Assembly: GCA_947034895.1 (NCBI GenBank)
Contig: OX344763.1
Coordinates: 54,931,025-54,995,024 of the forward strand
DNA length: 64,000 bases
Reading direction: 5' to 3'
From: Rhytidiadelphus loreus
Taxonomy: Eukaryota; Streptophyta; Bryopsida; Hypnales; Hylocomiaceae
The notes below the pieces were generated by a model. It saw only the letters and a list, made by a program, of their open reading frames with translations. It had not been told where the DNA came from and did not search any database. The position numbers and the translations under genes are program-made. Shown here one piece after another: positions 37,401-51,145 of the stretch; position 1 is the stretch's first letter, and the number at the start of each line of letters is the position of its first letter.

Positions 37401-38810
37401 TCGAAATTCATGTAAAGAAAATGGTCAAACATGTTTGTGCAAGTTGCACTTATTTCTAAACTCATGCATTCAAAACAATATGCACTTTCGGGTAGTCACT
37501 GTCTATGATTTTGTATGTGAAACTAAAAATTGGGGCAATGTTCTTGCCTTGTACTTTAATGGCTGTTCCAAGAAATATAATGTCATGGAAATTCATGTAA
37601 AGAAAATGGTAAAACATGTTTGTGCAAATTGCATTTAATCCTAAACTCATGCATTCAAAACAATATGCACGTTCGGATAGTCACTGTCTATGATTTTGTG
37701 CGTGAAACTAAAAATCGGGGCAACGTTCTTGCCTTGTACTTTAATGACTGTTCAAAAAAATATAATGTCATGGAAGTTCACGTAAAGAAAATGGTAAAAC
37801 ATGTTTGTGCAAGTTGCATTTATTTCTAAACTCATGCATTCAAAACAATATGCACGTTCGGGTAGTCACTTTGAATGATTTTGTGCATGAAACTAAAAAT
37901 TAGGGCAATGTTCCTGCCTTGTACTTTAATGACTGTCCAAAAAAATATAATGTCAAGAAAATTCACGTAAAGAAAATGGTAAAACATGTTTGTGCAAGTT
38001 GCATTTATTCCTAAACTCATGCATTCAAAACAATATGCACGTTCGGGTAGTCACTGTCTATGATTTTGTGTGTGAAACTAAAAATTGGGGCAACGTTCTT
38101 GCCTTGTACTTTAATGACTGTTGAAAAAAATATAATGTCATGGAAATTCATGTAAAGAAAATGGTAAAACATGTTTGTGCAAGTTGCACTTATTTCTAAA
38201 CTCATGCATTCAAAACAATATGCACGTTCGGGTAGTCACTGTCTATGATTTTGTGTGTGAAACTAGAAATTGGGGCAACGTTCTTGCCTTGTACTTTAAT
38301 GACTGTTCAAAGAAATATAATGTCATGGAAATTCATGTAAAGAAAATGGTAAAACATGTTTGTGCAAGTTGCACTTATTTCTAAACTCATGCATTCAAAA
38401 CAATATGCACTTTCGGGTAGTCACTGTCTATGATTTTGTATGTGAAACTAAAAATTGGGGCAACGTTCTTGCCTTGTACTTTAATGGCTGTTCCAAGAAA
38501 TATAATGTCATGGAAATTCATGTAAAGAAAATGGTAAAACATGTTTGTGCAAATTGCATTTAATCCTAAACTCATGCATTCAAAACAATATGCACGTTCG
38601 GATAGTCACTGTCTATGATTTTGTGCGTGAAACTAAAAATCGGGGCAACGTTCTTGCCTTGTACTTTAATGACTGTTCAAAAAAATATAATGTCATGGAA
38701 GTTCACGTAAAGAAAATGGTAAAACATGTTTGTGCAAGTTGCATTTATTTCTAAACTCATGCATTCAAAACAATATGCACGTTCGGGTAGTCACTTTGAA
38801 TGATTTTGTG
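34429..38810. repeat. 28-monomer tandem duplication, copy 1 (shared 4382 bp)
   Basis: This stretch matches 39609-43990 at an offset of exactly 5180 bp (28 x 185). All rare markers I checked are shared: 'aatgattg' (34785/39965 and 36079/41259), 'gttcaggtag' (36931/42111), 'catcgaaatt' (37399/42579), 'atggtcaaac' (37421/42601) and 'ggggcaatgttctt' (37532/42712). Translations of the open frames on both strands are the same across the block. The first mismatch to the left is 34428 (G) against 39608 (A); to the right it is 38811 (T) against 43991 (C). The full period 34429-39608 therefore stands in tandem with a copy shortened by 798 bp. Confidence 0.92.
36346..37270. repeat. Exemplar of the D-C-B-E-A higher-order unit (5 monomers, 925 bp)
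   Basis: D 36346, C 36531, B 36716, E 36901, A 37086. The same order stands at 37456-38380 and in the second copy of the 5180-bp duplication, and with zero to two extra A units around 30.4, 43.6, 48.0 and 52.6 kb. Left of 28 kb the core D-C-B is common (10631, 11926, 20436, 25986) but E usually does not follow. Confidence 0.8.
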
Positions 38811-38935
38811 TGTGAAACTAGAAATTGGGGCAACGTTCTTGCCTTGTACTTTAATGACTGTTCAAAGAAATATAATGTCATGGAAGTTCACGTAAAGAAA
38901 ATGGTAAAACATGTTTGTGCAAGTTGCACTTATTT
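38751..38935. repeat. Mosaic monomer at a duplication break point: B head, A middle, C tail
   Basis: Starts as B ('ttgaatgattttgtg'), switches to A ('tgtgaaactagaaattgg', 'ttcaaagaaa') and ends with C-like 'ggaagttcacg'. The B to A switch, between monomer bases 60 and 61, is exactly where copy 1 of the 28-monomer duplication stops matching copy 2. The unit therefore looks like the physical junction of an unequal exchange. Confidence 0.8.
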
Positions 38936-39608
38936 CTAAACTCATGCATTCAAAACAATATGCACGTTCGGGTAGTCACTGTCTATGATTTTGTGTGTGA
39001 AACTAGAAATTGGGGCAACGTTCTTGCCTTGTACTTTAATGACTGTTCAAAGAAATATAATGTCATGGAAATTCATGTAAAGAAAATGGTAAAACATGTT
39101 TGTGCAAGTTGCACTTATTTCTAAACTCATGCATTCAAAACAATATGCACTTTCGGGTAGTCACTGTCTATGATTTTGTATGTGAAACTAAAAATTGGGG
39201 CAACGTTCTTGCCTTGTACTTTAATGGCTGTTCCAAGAAATATAATGTCATGGAAATTCATGTAAAGAAAATGGTAAAACATGTTTGTGCAAATTGCATT
39301 TAATCCTAAACTCATGCATTCAAAACAATATGCACGTTCGGATAGTCACTGTCTATGATTTTGTGCGTGAAACTAAAAATCGGGGCAACGTTCTTGCCTT
39401 GTACTTTAATGACTGTTCAAAAAAATATAATGTCATGGAAGTTCACGTAAAGAAAATGGTAAAACATGTTTGTGCAAGTTGCATTTATTTCTAAACTCAT
39501 GCATTCAAAACAATATGCACGTTCGGGTAGTCACTGTCTATGATTTTGTGTGTGAAACTAGAAATTGGGGCAACGTTCTTGCCTTGTACTTTAATGACTG
39601 TTCAAAGA

Positions 39609-42600
39609 AATATAATGTCATGGAAATTCATGTAAAGAAAATGGTAAAACATGTTTGTGCAAGTTGCACTTATTTCTAAACTCATGCATTCAAAACAATA
39701 TGCACTTTCGGGTAGTCACTGTCTATGATTTTGTATGTGAAACTAAAAATTGGGGCAACGTTCTTGCCTTGTACTTTAATGACTGTTCAAAGAAATATAA
39801 TGTCATGGAAATTCATGTAAAGAAAATGGTAAAACATGTTTGTGCAAGTTGCACTTATTTCTAAACTCATGCATTCAAAACAATATGCACTTTCGGGTAG
39901 TCACTGTCTATGATTTTGTATGTGAAACTAAAAATTGGGGCAACGTTCTTGCCTTGTACTTTAATGATTGTTCAAAGAAATATAATGTCATGGAAATTCA
40001 TGTAAAGAAAATGGTAAAACATGTTTGTGCAAGTTGCACTTATTTCTAAACTCATGCATTCAAAACAATATGCACTTTCGGGTAGTCACTGTCTATGATT
40101 TTGTATGTGAAACTAAAAATTGGGGCAACGTTCTTGCCTTGTACTTTAATGACTGTTCAAAGAAATATAATGTCATGGAAATTCATGTAAAGAAAATGGT
40201 AAAACATGTTTGTGCAAGTTGCACTTATTTCTAAACTCATGCATTCAAAACAATATGCACGTTCGGGTAGTCACTTTGAATGATTTTGTGCATGAAACTA
40301 AAAATTAGGGCAATGTTCCTGCCTTGTACTTTAATGACTGTCCAAAAAAATATAATGTCAAGAAAATTCACGTAAAGAAAATGGTAAAACATGTTTGTGC
40401 AAGTTGCATTTATTCCTAAACTCATGCATTCAAAACAATATGCACGTTCGGGTAGTCACTGTCTATGATTTTGTGTGTGAAACTAAAAATTGGGGCAACG
40501 TTCTTGCCTTGTACTTTAATGACTGTTGAAAAAAATATAATGTCATGGAAATTCATGTAAAGAAAATGGTAAAACATGTTTGTGCAAGTTGCACTTATTT
40601 CTAAACTCATGCATTCAAAACAATATGCACGTTCGGGTAGTCACTGTCTATGATTTTGTGTGTGAAACTAGAAATTGGGGCAACGTTCTTGCCTTGTACT
40701 TTAATGACTGTTCAAAGAAATATAATGTCATGGAAATTCATGTAAAGAAAATGGTAAAACATGTTTGTGCAAGTTGCACTTATTTCTAAACTCATGCATT
40801 CAAAACAATATGCACTTTCGGGTAGTCACTGTCTATGATTTTGTGTGTGAAACTAAAAATTGGGGCAAAGTTCTTGCCTTGTACTTTAATGACTGTTCAA
40901 AGAAATATAATGTCATGGAAATTCATGTAAAGAAAATGGTAAAACATGTTTGTGCAAGTTGCACTTATTTCTAAACTCATGCATTCAAAACAATATGCAC
41001 GTTCGGGTAGTCACTGTCTATGATTTTGTGTGTGAAACTAGAAATTGGGGCAACGTTCTTGCCTTGTACTTTAATGACTGTTCAAAGAAATATAATGTCA
41101 TGGAAATTCATGTAAAGAAAATGGTAAAACATGTTTGTGCAAGTTGCACTTATTTCTAAACTCATGCATTCAAAACAATATGCACGTTCGGGTAGTCACT
41201 GTCTATGATTTTGTGTGTGAAACTAGAAATTGGGGCAACGTTCTTGCCTTGTACTTTAATGATTGTTCAAAGAAATATAATGTCATGGAAATTCATGTAA
41301 AGAAAATGGTAAAACATGTTTGTGCAAATTGCATTTATTCCTAAACTCATGCATTCAAAACAATATGCACGTTCGGATAGTCACTGTCTATGATTTTGTG
41401 CGTGAAACTAAAAATCGGGGCAACGTTCTTGCCTTGTACTTTAATGGCTGTTCCAAGAAATATAATGTCATGGAAATTCATGTAAAGAAAATGGTAAAAC
41501 ATGTTTGTGCAAGTTGCACTTATTTCTAAACTCATGCATTCAAAACAATATGCACTTTCGGGTAGTCACTGTCTATGATTTTGTATGTGAAACTAAAAAT
41601 TGGGGCAACGTTCTTGCCTTGTACTTTAATGGCTGTTCCAAGAAATATAATGTCATGGAAATTCATGTAAAGAAAATGGTAAAACATGTTTGTGCAAATT
41701 GCATTTAATCCTAAACTCATGCATTCAAAACAATATGCACGTTCGGATAGTCACTGTCTATGATTTTGTGCGTGAAACTAAAAATCGGGGCAACGTTCTT
41801 GCCTTGTACTTTAATGACTGTTCAAAAAAATATAATGTCATGGAAGTTCACGTAAAGAAAATGGTAAAACATGTTTGTGCAAGTTGCATTTATTTCTAAA
41901 CTCATGCATTCAAAACAATATGCACGTTCGGGTAGTCACTTTGAATGATTTTGTGCATGAAACTAAAAATTAGGGCAATGTTCCTGCCTTGTACTTTAAT
42001 GACTGTCCAAAAAAATATAATGTCAAGAAAATTCACGTAAAGAAAATGGTAAAACATGTTTGTGCAAGTTGCATTTATTCCTAAACTCATGCATTCAAAA
42101 CAATATGCACGTTCAGGTAGTCACTGTCTATGATTTTGTGTGTGAAACTAAAAATTGGGGCAACGTTCTTGCCTTGTACTTTAATGACTGTTGAAAAAAA
42201 TATAATGTCATGGAAATTCATGTAAAGAAAATGGTAAAACATGTTTGTGCAAGTTGCACTTATTTCTAAACTCATGCATTCAAAACAATATGCACGTTCG
42301 GGTAGTCACTGTCTATGATTTTGTGTGTGAAACTAGAAATTGGGGCAACGTTCTTGCCTTGTACTTTAATGACTGTTCAAAGGAATATAATGTCATGGAA
42401 ATTCATGTAAAGAAAATGGTAAAACATGTTTGTGCAAATTGCATTTATTCCTAAACTCATGCATTCAAAACAATATGCACGTTCGGATAGTCACTGTCTA
42501 TGATTTTGTGCGTGAAACTAAAAATCGGGGAAACGTTCTTGCCTTGTACTTTAATGGCTGTTCCAAGAAATATAATGTCATCGAAATTCATGTAAAGAAA

Positions 42601-43990
42601 ATGGTCAAACATGTTTGTGCAAGTTGCACTTATTTCTAAACTCATGCATTCAAAACAATATGCACTTTCGGGTAGTCACTGTCTATGATTTTGTATGTGA
42701 AACTAAAAATTGGGGCAATGTTCTTGCCTTGTACTTTAATGGCTGTTCCAAGAAATATAATGTCATGGAAATTCATGTAAAGAAAATGGTAAAACATGTT
42801 TGTGCAAATTGCATTTAATCCTAAACTCATGCATTCAAAACAATATGCACGTTCGGATAGTCACTGTCTATGATTTTGTGCGTGAAACTAAAAATCGGGG
42901 CAACGTTCTTGCCTTGTACTTTAATGACTGTTCAAAAAAATATAATGTCATGGAAGTTCACGTAAAGAAAATGGTAAAACATGTTTGTGCAAGTTGCATT
43001 TATTTCTAAACTCATGCATTCAAAACAATATGCACGTTCGGGTAGTCACTTTGAATGATTTTGTGCATGAAACTAAAAATTAGGGCAATGTTCCTGCCTT
43101 GTACTTTAATGACTGTCCAAAAAAATATAATGTCAAGAAAATTCACGTAAAGAAAATGGTAAAACATGTTTGTGCAAGTTGCATTTATTCCTAAACTCAT
43201 GCATTCAAAACAATATGCACGTTCGGGTAGTCACTGTCTATGATTTTGTGTGTGAAACTAAAAATTGGGGCAACGTTCTTGCCTTGTACTTTAATGACTG
43301 TTGAAAAAAATATAATGTCATGGAAATTCATGTAAAGAAAATGGTAAAACATGTTTGTGCAAGTTGCACTTATTTCTAAACTCATGCATTCAAAACAATA
43401 TGCACGTTCGGGTAGTCACTGTCTATGATTTTGTGTGTGAAACTAGAAATTGGGGCAACGTTCTTGCCTTGTACTTTAATGACTGTTCAAAGAAATATAA
43501 TGTCATGGAAATTCATGTAAAGAAAATGGTAAAACATGTTTGTGCAAGTTGCACTTATTTCTAAACTCATGCATTCAAAACAATATGCACTTTCGGGTAG
43601 TCACTGTCTATGATTTTGTATGTGAAACTAAAAATTGGGGCAACGTTCTTGCCTTGTACTTTAATGGCTGTTCCAAGAAATATAATGTCATGGAAATTCA
43701 TGTAAAGAAAATGGTAAAACATGTTTGTGCAAATTGCATTTAATCCTAAACTCATGCATTCAAAACAATATGCACGTTCGGATAGTCACTGTCTATGATT
43801 TTGTGCGTGAAACTAAAAATCGGGGCAACGTTCTTGCCTTGTACTTTAATGACTGTTCAAAAAAATATAATGTCATGGAAGTTCACGTAAAGAAAATGGT
43901 AAAACATGTTTGTGCAAGTTGCATTTATTTCTAAACTCATGCATTCAAAACAATATGCACGTTCGGGTAGTCACTTTGAATGATTTTGTG
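39609..43990. repeat. 28-monomer tandem duplication, copy 2
   Basis: Second copy of the block above, lying directly after a full 5180-bp period. It ends inside a B unit that stays B (43931-44115), whereas copy 1 switches to an A/C mosaic at that point (38751-38935). Absence of any difference I could find over 4.4 kb, in an array where neighbouring monomers differ at many sites, implies a very recent event. Confidence 0.92.
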
Positions 43991-44115
43991 CATGAAACTA
44001 AAAATTAGGGCAATGTTCCTGCCTTGTACTTTAATGACTGTCCAAAAAAATATAATGTCAAGAAAATTCACGTAAAGAAAATGGTAAAACATGTTTGTGC
44101 AAGTTGCATTTATTC

Positions 44116-46890
44116 CTAAACTCATGCATTCAAAACAATATGCACGTTCGGGTAGTCACTGTCTATGATTTTGTGTGTGAAACTAAAAATTGGGGCAACG
44201 TTCTTGCCTTGTACTTTAATGACTGTTGAAAAAAATATAATGTCATGGAAATTCATGTAAAGAAAATGGTAAAACATGTTTGTGCAAGTTGCACTTATTT
44301 CTAAACTCATGCATTCAAAACAATATGCACGTTCGGGTAGTCACTGTCTATGATTTTATGTGTGAAACTAGAAATTGGGGCAACGTTCTTGCCTTGTACT
44401 TTAATGACTGTTCAAAGAAATATAATGTCATGGAAATTCATGTAAAGAAAATGGTAAAACATGTTTGTGCAAGTTGCACTTATTTCTAAACTCATGCATT
44501 CAAAACAATATGCACTTTCGGGTAGTCACTGTCTATGATTTTGTATGTGAAACTAAAAATTGGGGCAACGTTCTTGCCTTGTACTTTAATGGCTGTTCCA
44601 AGAAATATAATGTCATGGAAATTCATGTAAAGAAAATGGTAAAACATGTTTGTGCAAGTTGCACTTATTTCTAAACTCATGCATTCAAAACAATATGCAC
44701 GTTCGGGTAGTCACTGTCTATGATTTTGTGTGTGAAACTAGAAATTGGGGCAACGTTCTTGCCTTGTACTTTAATGACTGTTCAAAGAAATATAATGTCA
44801 TGGAAATTCATGTAAAGAAAATGGTAAAACATGTTTGTGCAAGTTGCACTTATTTCTAAACTCATGCATTCAAAACAATATGCACGTTCGGGTAGTCACT
44901 GTCTATGATTTTGTGTGTGAAACTAAAAATTGGGGCAACGTTCTTGCCTTGTACTTTAATGGCTGTTCCAAGGAATATAATGTCATGGAAATTCATGTAA
45001 AGAAAATGGTAAAACATGTTTGTGCAAGTTGCACTTATTTCTAAACTCATGCATTCAAAACAATATGCACGTTCGGGTAGTCACTGTCTATGATTTTGTG
45101 TGTGAAACTAAAAATTGGGGCAACGTTCTTGCCTTGTACTTTAATGGCTGTTCCAAGAAATATAATGTCATGGAAATTCATGTAAAGAAAATGGTAAAAC
45201 ATGTTTGTGCAAATTGCATTTATTCCTAAACTCATGCATTCAAAACAATATGCACGTTCGGATAGTCACTGTCTATGATTTTGTGCGTAAAACTTAAAAT
45301 CGGGGCAACGTTCTTGCCTTGTACTTTAATGGCTGTTCCAAGAAATATAATGTCATGGAAATTCATGTAAAGAAAATGGTAAAACATGTTTGTGCAAGTT
45401 GCACTTATTTCTAAACTCATGCATTCAAAACAATATGCACGTTCGGGTAGTCACTGTCTATGATTTTGTGTGTGAAACTAGAAATTGGGGCAACGTTCTT
45501 GCCTTGTACTTTAATGACTGTTCAAAGAAATATAATGTCATGGAAATTCATGTAAAGAAAATGGTAAAACATGTTTGTGTAAGTTGCACTTATTTCTAAA
45601 CTCATGCATTCAAAACAATATGCACGTTCGGGTAGTCACTGTCTATGATTTTGTGCGTGAAACTAGAAATTGGGGCAACGTTCTTGCCTTGTACTTTAAT
45701 GACTGTTCAAAGAAATATAATGTCATGGAAATTCATGTAAAGAAAATGGTAAAACATGTTTGTGCAAGTTGCACTTATTTCTAAACTCATGCATTCAAAA
45801 CAATATGCACGTTCGGGTAGTCACTGTCTATGATTTTGTGTGTGAAACTAGAAATTGGGGCAACGTTCTTGCCTTGTACTTTAATGACTGTTCAAAGAAA
45901 TATAATGTCATGGAAATTCATGTAAAGAAAATGGTAAAACATGTTTGTGCAAGTTGCACTTATTTCTAAACTCATGCATTCAAAACAATATGCACGTTCG
46001 GGTAGTCACTGTCTATGATTTTGTGTGTGAAACTAAAAATTGGGGCAACGTTCTTGCCTTGTACTTTAATGACTGTTCAAAGAAATATAATGTCATGGAA
46101 ATTCATGTAAAGAAAATGGTAAAACATGTTTGTGCAAGTTGCACTTATTTCTAAACTCATGCATTCAAAACAATATGCACGTTCGGGTAGTCACTGTCTA
46201 TGATTTTGTGTGTGAAACTAAAAATTGGGGCAACGTTCTTGCCTTGTACTTTAATGACTGTTCAAAGGAATATAATGTCATGGAAATTCATGTAAAGAAA
46301 ATGGTAAAACATGTTTGTGCAAGTTGCACTTATTTCTAAACTCATGCATTCAAAACAATATGCACTTTCGGGTAGTCACTGTCTATGATTTTGTGTGTGA
46401 AACTAAAAATTGGGGCAACGTTCTTGCCTTGTACTTTAATGGCTGTTCCAAGAAATATAATGTCATGGAAATTCATGTAAAGAAAATGGTAAAACATGTT
46501 TGTGCAAATTGCATTTATTCCTAAACTCATGCATTCAAAACAATATGCACGTTCGGATAGTCACTGTCTATGATTTTGTGCGTAAAACTAAAAATCGGGG
46601 CAACGTTCTTGCCTTGTACTTTAATGGCTATTCCAAGAAATATAATGTCATGGAAATTCATGTAAAGAAAATGGTAAAACATGTTTGTGCAAGTTGCACT
46701 TATTTCTAAACTCATGCATTCAAAACAATATGCACTTTCGGGTAGTCACTGTCTATGATTTTGTGTGTGAAACTAAAAATTGGGGCAACGTTCTTGCCTT
46801 GTACTTTAATGACTGTTCAAAGAAATATAATGTCATGGAAATTCATGTAAAGAAAATGGTCAAACATGTTTGTGCAAGTTGCACTTATTT
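44116..46890. repeat. A-rich segment without B units
   Basis: Fifteen monomers starting with E (44116), then A with 'ttttatgtg' and 'gaaattgg', D, and a run of A units with 'gaaattgg' or 'aaaattgg'. Two C-headed units carry 'gtgcgtaaaac' (about 45284 and 46579); the first also has 'aacttaaaatcg'. The second form recurs at 59159. Confidence 0.75.
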
Positions 46891-49110
46891 CTAAACTCAT
46901 GCATTCAAAACAATATGCACTTTCGGGTAGTCACTGTCTATGATTTTGTGTGTGAAACTAGAAATTGGGGCAACGTTCTTGCCTTGTACTTTAATGACTG
47001 TTCAAAAAAATATAATGTCATGGAAGTTCACGTAAAGAAAATGGTAAAACATGCTTGTGCAAGTTGCATTTATTTCTAAACTCATGCATTCAAAACAATA
47101 TGCATGTTCGGGTAGTCACTTTGAATGATTTTGTGCATGAAACTAAAAATTAGGGCAATGTTCCTGCCTTGTACTTTAATGACTGTCCAGAAAAATATAA
47201 TGTCAAGAAAATTCACGTAAAGAAAATGGTAAAACATGTTTGTGCAAGTTGCACTTATTTCTAAACTCATGCATTCAAAACAATATGCACGTTCGGGTAG
47301 TCACTGTCTATGATTTTGTGTGTGAAACTAGAAATTGGGGTACCGTTCTTGCCTTGTACTTTAATGACTGTTCAAAGGAATATAATGTCATGGAAATTCA
47401 TGTAAAGAAAATGGTAAAACATGTTTGTGCAAGTTGCACTTATTTCTAAACTCATGCATTCAAAACAATATGCACGTTCGGGTAGTCACTGTCTATGATT
47501 TTGTGTGTGAAACTAAAAATTGGGGCAACGTTCTTGCCTTGTACTTTAATGACTGTTCAAAGGAATATAATGTCATGGAAATTCATGTAAAGAAAATGGT
47601 AAAACATGTTTGTGCAAGTTGCACTTATTTCTAAACTCATGCATTCAAAACAATATGCACGTTCGGGTAGTCACTGTCTATGATTTTGTGTGTGAAACTA
47701 GAAATTGGGGCAACGTTCTTGCCTTGTACTTTAATGACTGTTCAAAGGAATATAATGTCATGGAAATTCATGTAAAGAAAATGGTAAAACATGTTTGTGC
47801 AAGTTGCACTTATTTCTAAACTCATGCATTCAAAACAATATGCACGTTCGGGTAGTCACTGTCTATGATTTTGTGTGTGAAACTAAAAATTGGGGCAACG
47901 TTCTTGCCTTGTACTTTAATGACTGTTCAAAGGAATATAATGTCATGGAAATTCATGTAAAGAAAATGGTAAAACATGTTTGTGCAAGTTGCACTTATTT
48001 CTAAACTCATGCATTCAAAACAATATGCACTTTCGGGTAGTCACTGTCTATGATTTTGTGTGTGAAACTAAAAATTGGGGCAACGTTCTTGCCTTGTACT
48101 TTAATGGCTGTTCCAAGAAATATAATGTCATGGAAATTCATGTAAAGAAAATGGTAAAACATGTTTGTGCAAATTGCATTTAATCCTAAACTCATGCATT
48201 CAAAACAATATGCACGTTAGGATAGTCACTGTCTATGATTTTGTGCGTGAAACTAAAAATCGGGGCAACGTTCTTGCCTTGTACTTTAATGACTGTTCAA
48301 AAAAATATAATGTCATGGAAGTTCACGTAAAGAAAATGGTAAAACATGTTTGTGCAAGTTGCATATATTTCTAAACTCATGCATTCAAAACAATATGCAT
48401 GTTCGGGTAGTCACTTTGAATGATTTTGTGCATGAAACTAAAAATTAGGGCAATGTTCCTGCCTTGTACTTTAATGACTGTCCAAAAAAATGTAATGTCA
48501 AGAAAATTCACGTAAAGAAAATGGTAAAACATGTTTGTGCAAGTTGCATTTATTCCTAAACTCATGCATTCAAAACAATATGCACGTTCGGGTAGTCACT
48601 GTCTATGATTTTGTGTGTGAAACTAAAAATTGGGGCAACGTTCTTGCCTTGTACTTTAATGACTGTTGAAAAAAATATAATGTCATGGAAATTCATGTAA
48701 AGAAAATGGTAAAACATGTTTGTGCAAGTTGCACTTATTTCTAAACTCATGCATTCAAAACAATATGCACGTTCGGGTAGTCACTGTCTATGATTTTGTG
48801 TGTGAAACTAGAAATTGGGGCAACGTTCTTGCCTTGTACTTTAATGACTGTTCAAAGGAATATAATGTCATGGAAATTCATGTAAAGAAAATGGTAAAAC
48901 ATGTTTGTGCAAGTTGCACTTATTTCTAAACTCATGCATTCAAAACAATATGCACGTTCGGGTAGTCACTGTCTATGATTTTGTGTGTGAAACTAGAAAT
49001 TGGGGCAACGTTCTTGCCTTGTACTTTAATGACTGTTCAAAGGAATATAATGTCATGGAAATTCATGTAAAGAAAATGGTAAAACATGTTTGTGCAAGTT
49101 GCACTTATTT
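46706..49110. repeat. 13-monomer block repeated at 51146-53735
   Basis: Shared rare markers: 'acatgcttg' (47053/51493), 'tgcatgttcggg' with 'gactgtccag' in B (47101/51541 and 47181/51621), and 'ggggtaccg' (47337/51962). Offset is 4440 bp up to the B unit and 4625 bp after it, because the later copy has an extra E unit (51701-51885). The right ends part at the unit following the second A after B-E: D at 49111, C-headed at 53736. Confidence 0.85.
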
Positions 49111-50590
49111 CTAAACTCATGCATTCAAAACAATATGCACTTTCGGGTAGTCACTGTCTATGATTTTGTGTGTGAAACTAAAAATTGGGGCAACGTTCTT
49201 GCCTTGTACTTTAATGACTGTTCCAAGAAATATAATGTCATGGAAATTCATGTAAAGAAAATGGTAAAACATGTTTGTGCAAATTGCATTTAATCCTAAA
49301 CTCATGCATTCAAAACAATATGCACGTTCGGATAGTCACTGTTTATGATTTTGTGCGTGAAACTAAAAATCGGGGCAACGTTCTTGCCTTGTACTTTAAT
49401 GACTGTTCAAAGAAATATAATGTCATGGAAGTTCACGTAAAGAAAATGGTAAAACATGCTTGTGCAAGTTGCATTTATTTCTAAACTCATGCATTCAAAA
49501 CAATATGCATGTTCGGGTAGTCACTTTGAATGATTTTGTGCATGAAACTAAAAATTAGGGCAATGTTCCTGCCTTGTAGTTTAATGACTGTCCAAAAAAA
49601 TATAATGTCAAGAAAATTCACGTAAAGAAATTGGTAAAACATGTTTGTGCAAGTTGCATTTATTCCGAAACTCATGCATTCAAAACAATATGCACGTTCG
49701 GGTAGTCACTGTCTATGATTTTGTGTGTGAAACTAAAAATTGGGGCAACGTTCTTGCCTTGTACTTTAATGACTGTTGAAAAAAATATAATGTCATGGAA
49801 ATTCATGTAAAGAAAATGGTAAAACATGTTTGTGCAAGTTGCACTTATTTCTAAACTCATACATTCAAAACAATATGCACGTTCGGGTAGTCACTGTCTA
49901 TGATTTTGTGTGTGAAACTAGAAATTGGGGCAACGTTCTTGCCTTGTACTTTAATGACTGTTCAAAGGAATATAATGTCATGGAAATTCATGTAAAGAAA
50001 ATGGTAAAACATGTTTGTGCAAGTTGCACTTATTTCTAAACTCATGCATTCAAAACAATATGCACGTTCGGGTAGTCACTGTCTATGATTTTGTGTGTGA
50101 AACTAAAAATTGGGGCAACGTTCTTGCCTTGTACTTTAATGACTGTTCAAAGGAATATAATGTCATGGAAATTCATGTAAAGAAAATGGTAAAACATGTT
50201 TGTGCAAGTTGCACTTATTTCTAAACTCATACATTCAAAACAATATGCACGTTCGGGTAGTCACTGTCTATGATTTTGTGTGTGAAACTAGAAATTGGGG
50301 CAACGTTCTTGCCTTGTACTTTAATGACTGTTCAAAGGAATATAATGTCATGGAAATTCATGTAAAGAAAATGGTAAAACATGTTTGTGCAAGTTGCACT
50401 TATTTCTAAACTCATGCATTCAAAACAATATGCACGTTCGGGTAGTCACTGTCTATGATTTTGTGTGTGAAACTAAAAATTGGGGCAACGTTCTTGCCTT
50501 GTACTTTAATGACTGTTCAAAGGAATATAATGTCATGGAAATTCATGTAAAGAAAATGGTAAAACATGTTTGTGCAAGTTGCACTTATTT
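48371..50590. repeat. Six-monomer B-E-A-A-D-C cycles
   Basis: B 48371, E 48556, A 48741, A 48926, D 49111, C 49296, then B 49481, E 49666 and four A units alternating 'gaaattgg' and 'aaaattgg' with 'caaaggaa'. Period 1110 bp. The A pair at 49851/50036 is duplicated at 50221/50406, both carrying 'catacattc' in the first unit. The B unit at 49481 has private changes 'ttgtagttt' and 'gaaattggt', and ends in 'tattccgaaac'. Confidence 0.75.
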
Positions 50591-50775
50591 CTAAACTCAT
50601 GCATTCAAAACAATATGCACTTTCGGGTAGTCACTGTCTATGATTTTGTGTGTGAAACTAAAAATTGGGGCAACGTTCTTGCCTTGTACTTTAATGACTG
50701 TCGAAAAAAATATAATGTCAAGAAAATTCACGTAAAGAAAATGGTAAAACATGTTTGTGCAAGTTGCATTTATTC
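50591..50775. repeat. Mosaic monomer: D/A head joined to B tail
   Basis: Head 'gcactttcggg', 'gtctatg', 'ttggggcaacg' is D/A-like. From 'gactgtcgaaaaaaa' and 'gtcaagaaaattcacg' to the end it is B, followed by E, so the B-E succession is kept although only the B tail is present. Confidence 0.8.
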
Positions 50776-51145
50776 CTAAACTCATGCATTCAAAACAATA
50801 TGCACGTTCGGGTAGTCACTGTCTATGATTTTGTGTGTGAAACTAAAAATTGGGGCAACGTTCTTGCCTTGTACTTTAATGACTGTTGAAAAAAATATAA
50901 TGTCATGGAAATTCATGTAAAGAAAATGGTAAAACATGTTTGTGCAAGTTGCACTTATTTCTAAACTCATGCATTCAAAACAATATGCACGTTCGGGTAG
51001 TCACTGTCTATGATTTTGTGTGTGAAACTAGAAATTGGGGCAACGTTCTTGCCTTGTACTTTAATGACTGTTCAAAGGAATATAATGTCATGGAAATTCA
51101 TGTAAAGAAAATGGTAAAACATGTTTGTGCAAGTTGCACTTATTT

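Noticed and set aside
34429..43990. Assembly duplication as the sole explanation for the near-identical 5180-bp pair
   Set aside because: Not excluded, but the copies have different flanks at both ends (34428/39608 and 38811/43991) with a mosaic unit at one junction, and similar smaller duplications of graded age occur along the window, so a biological event is more likely.
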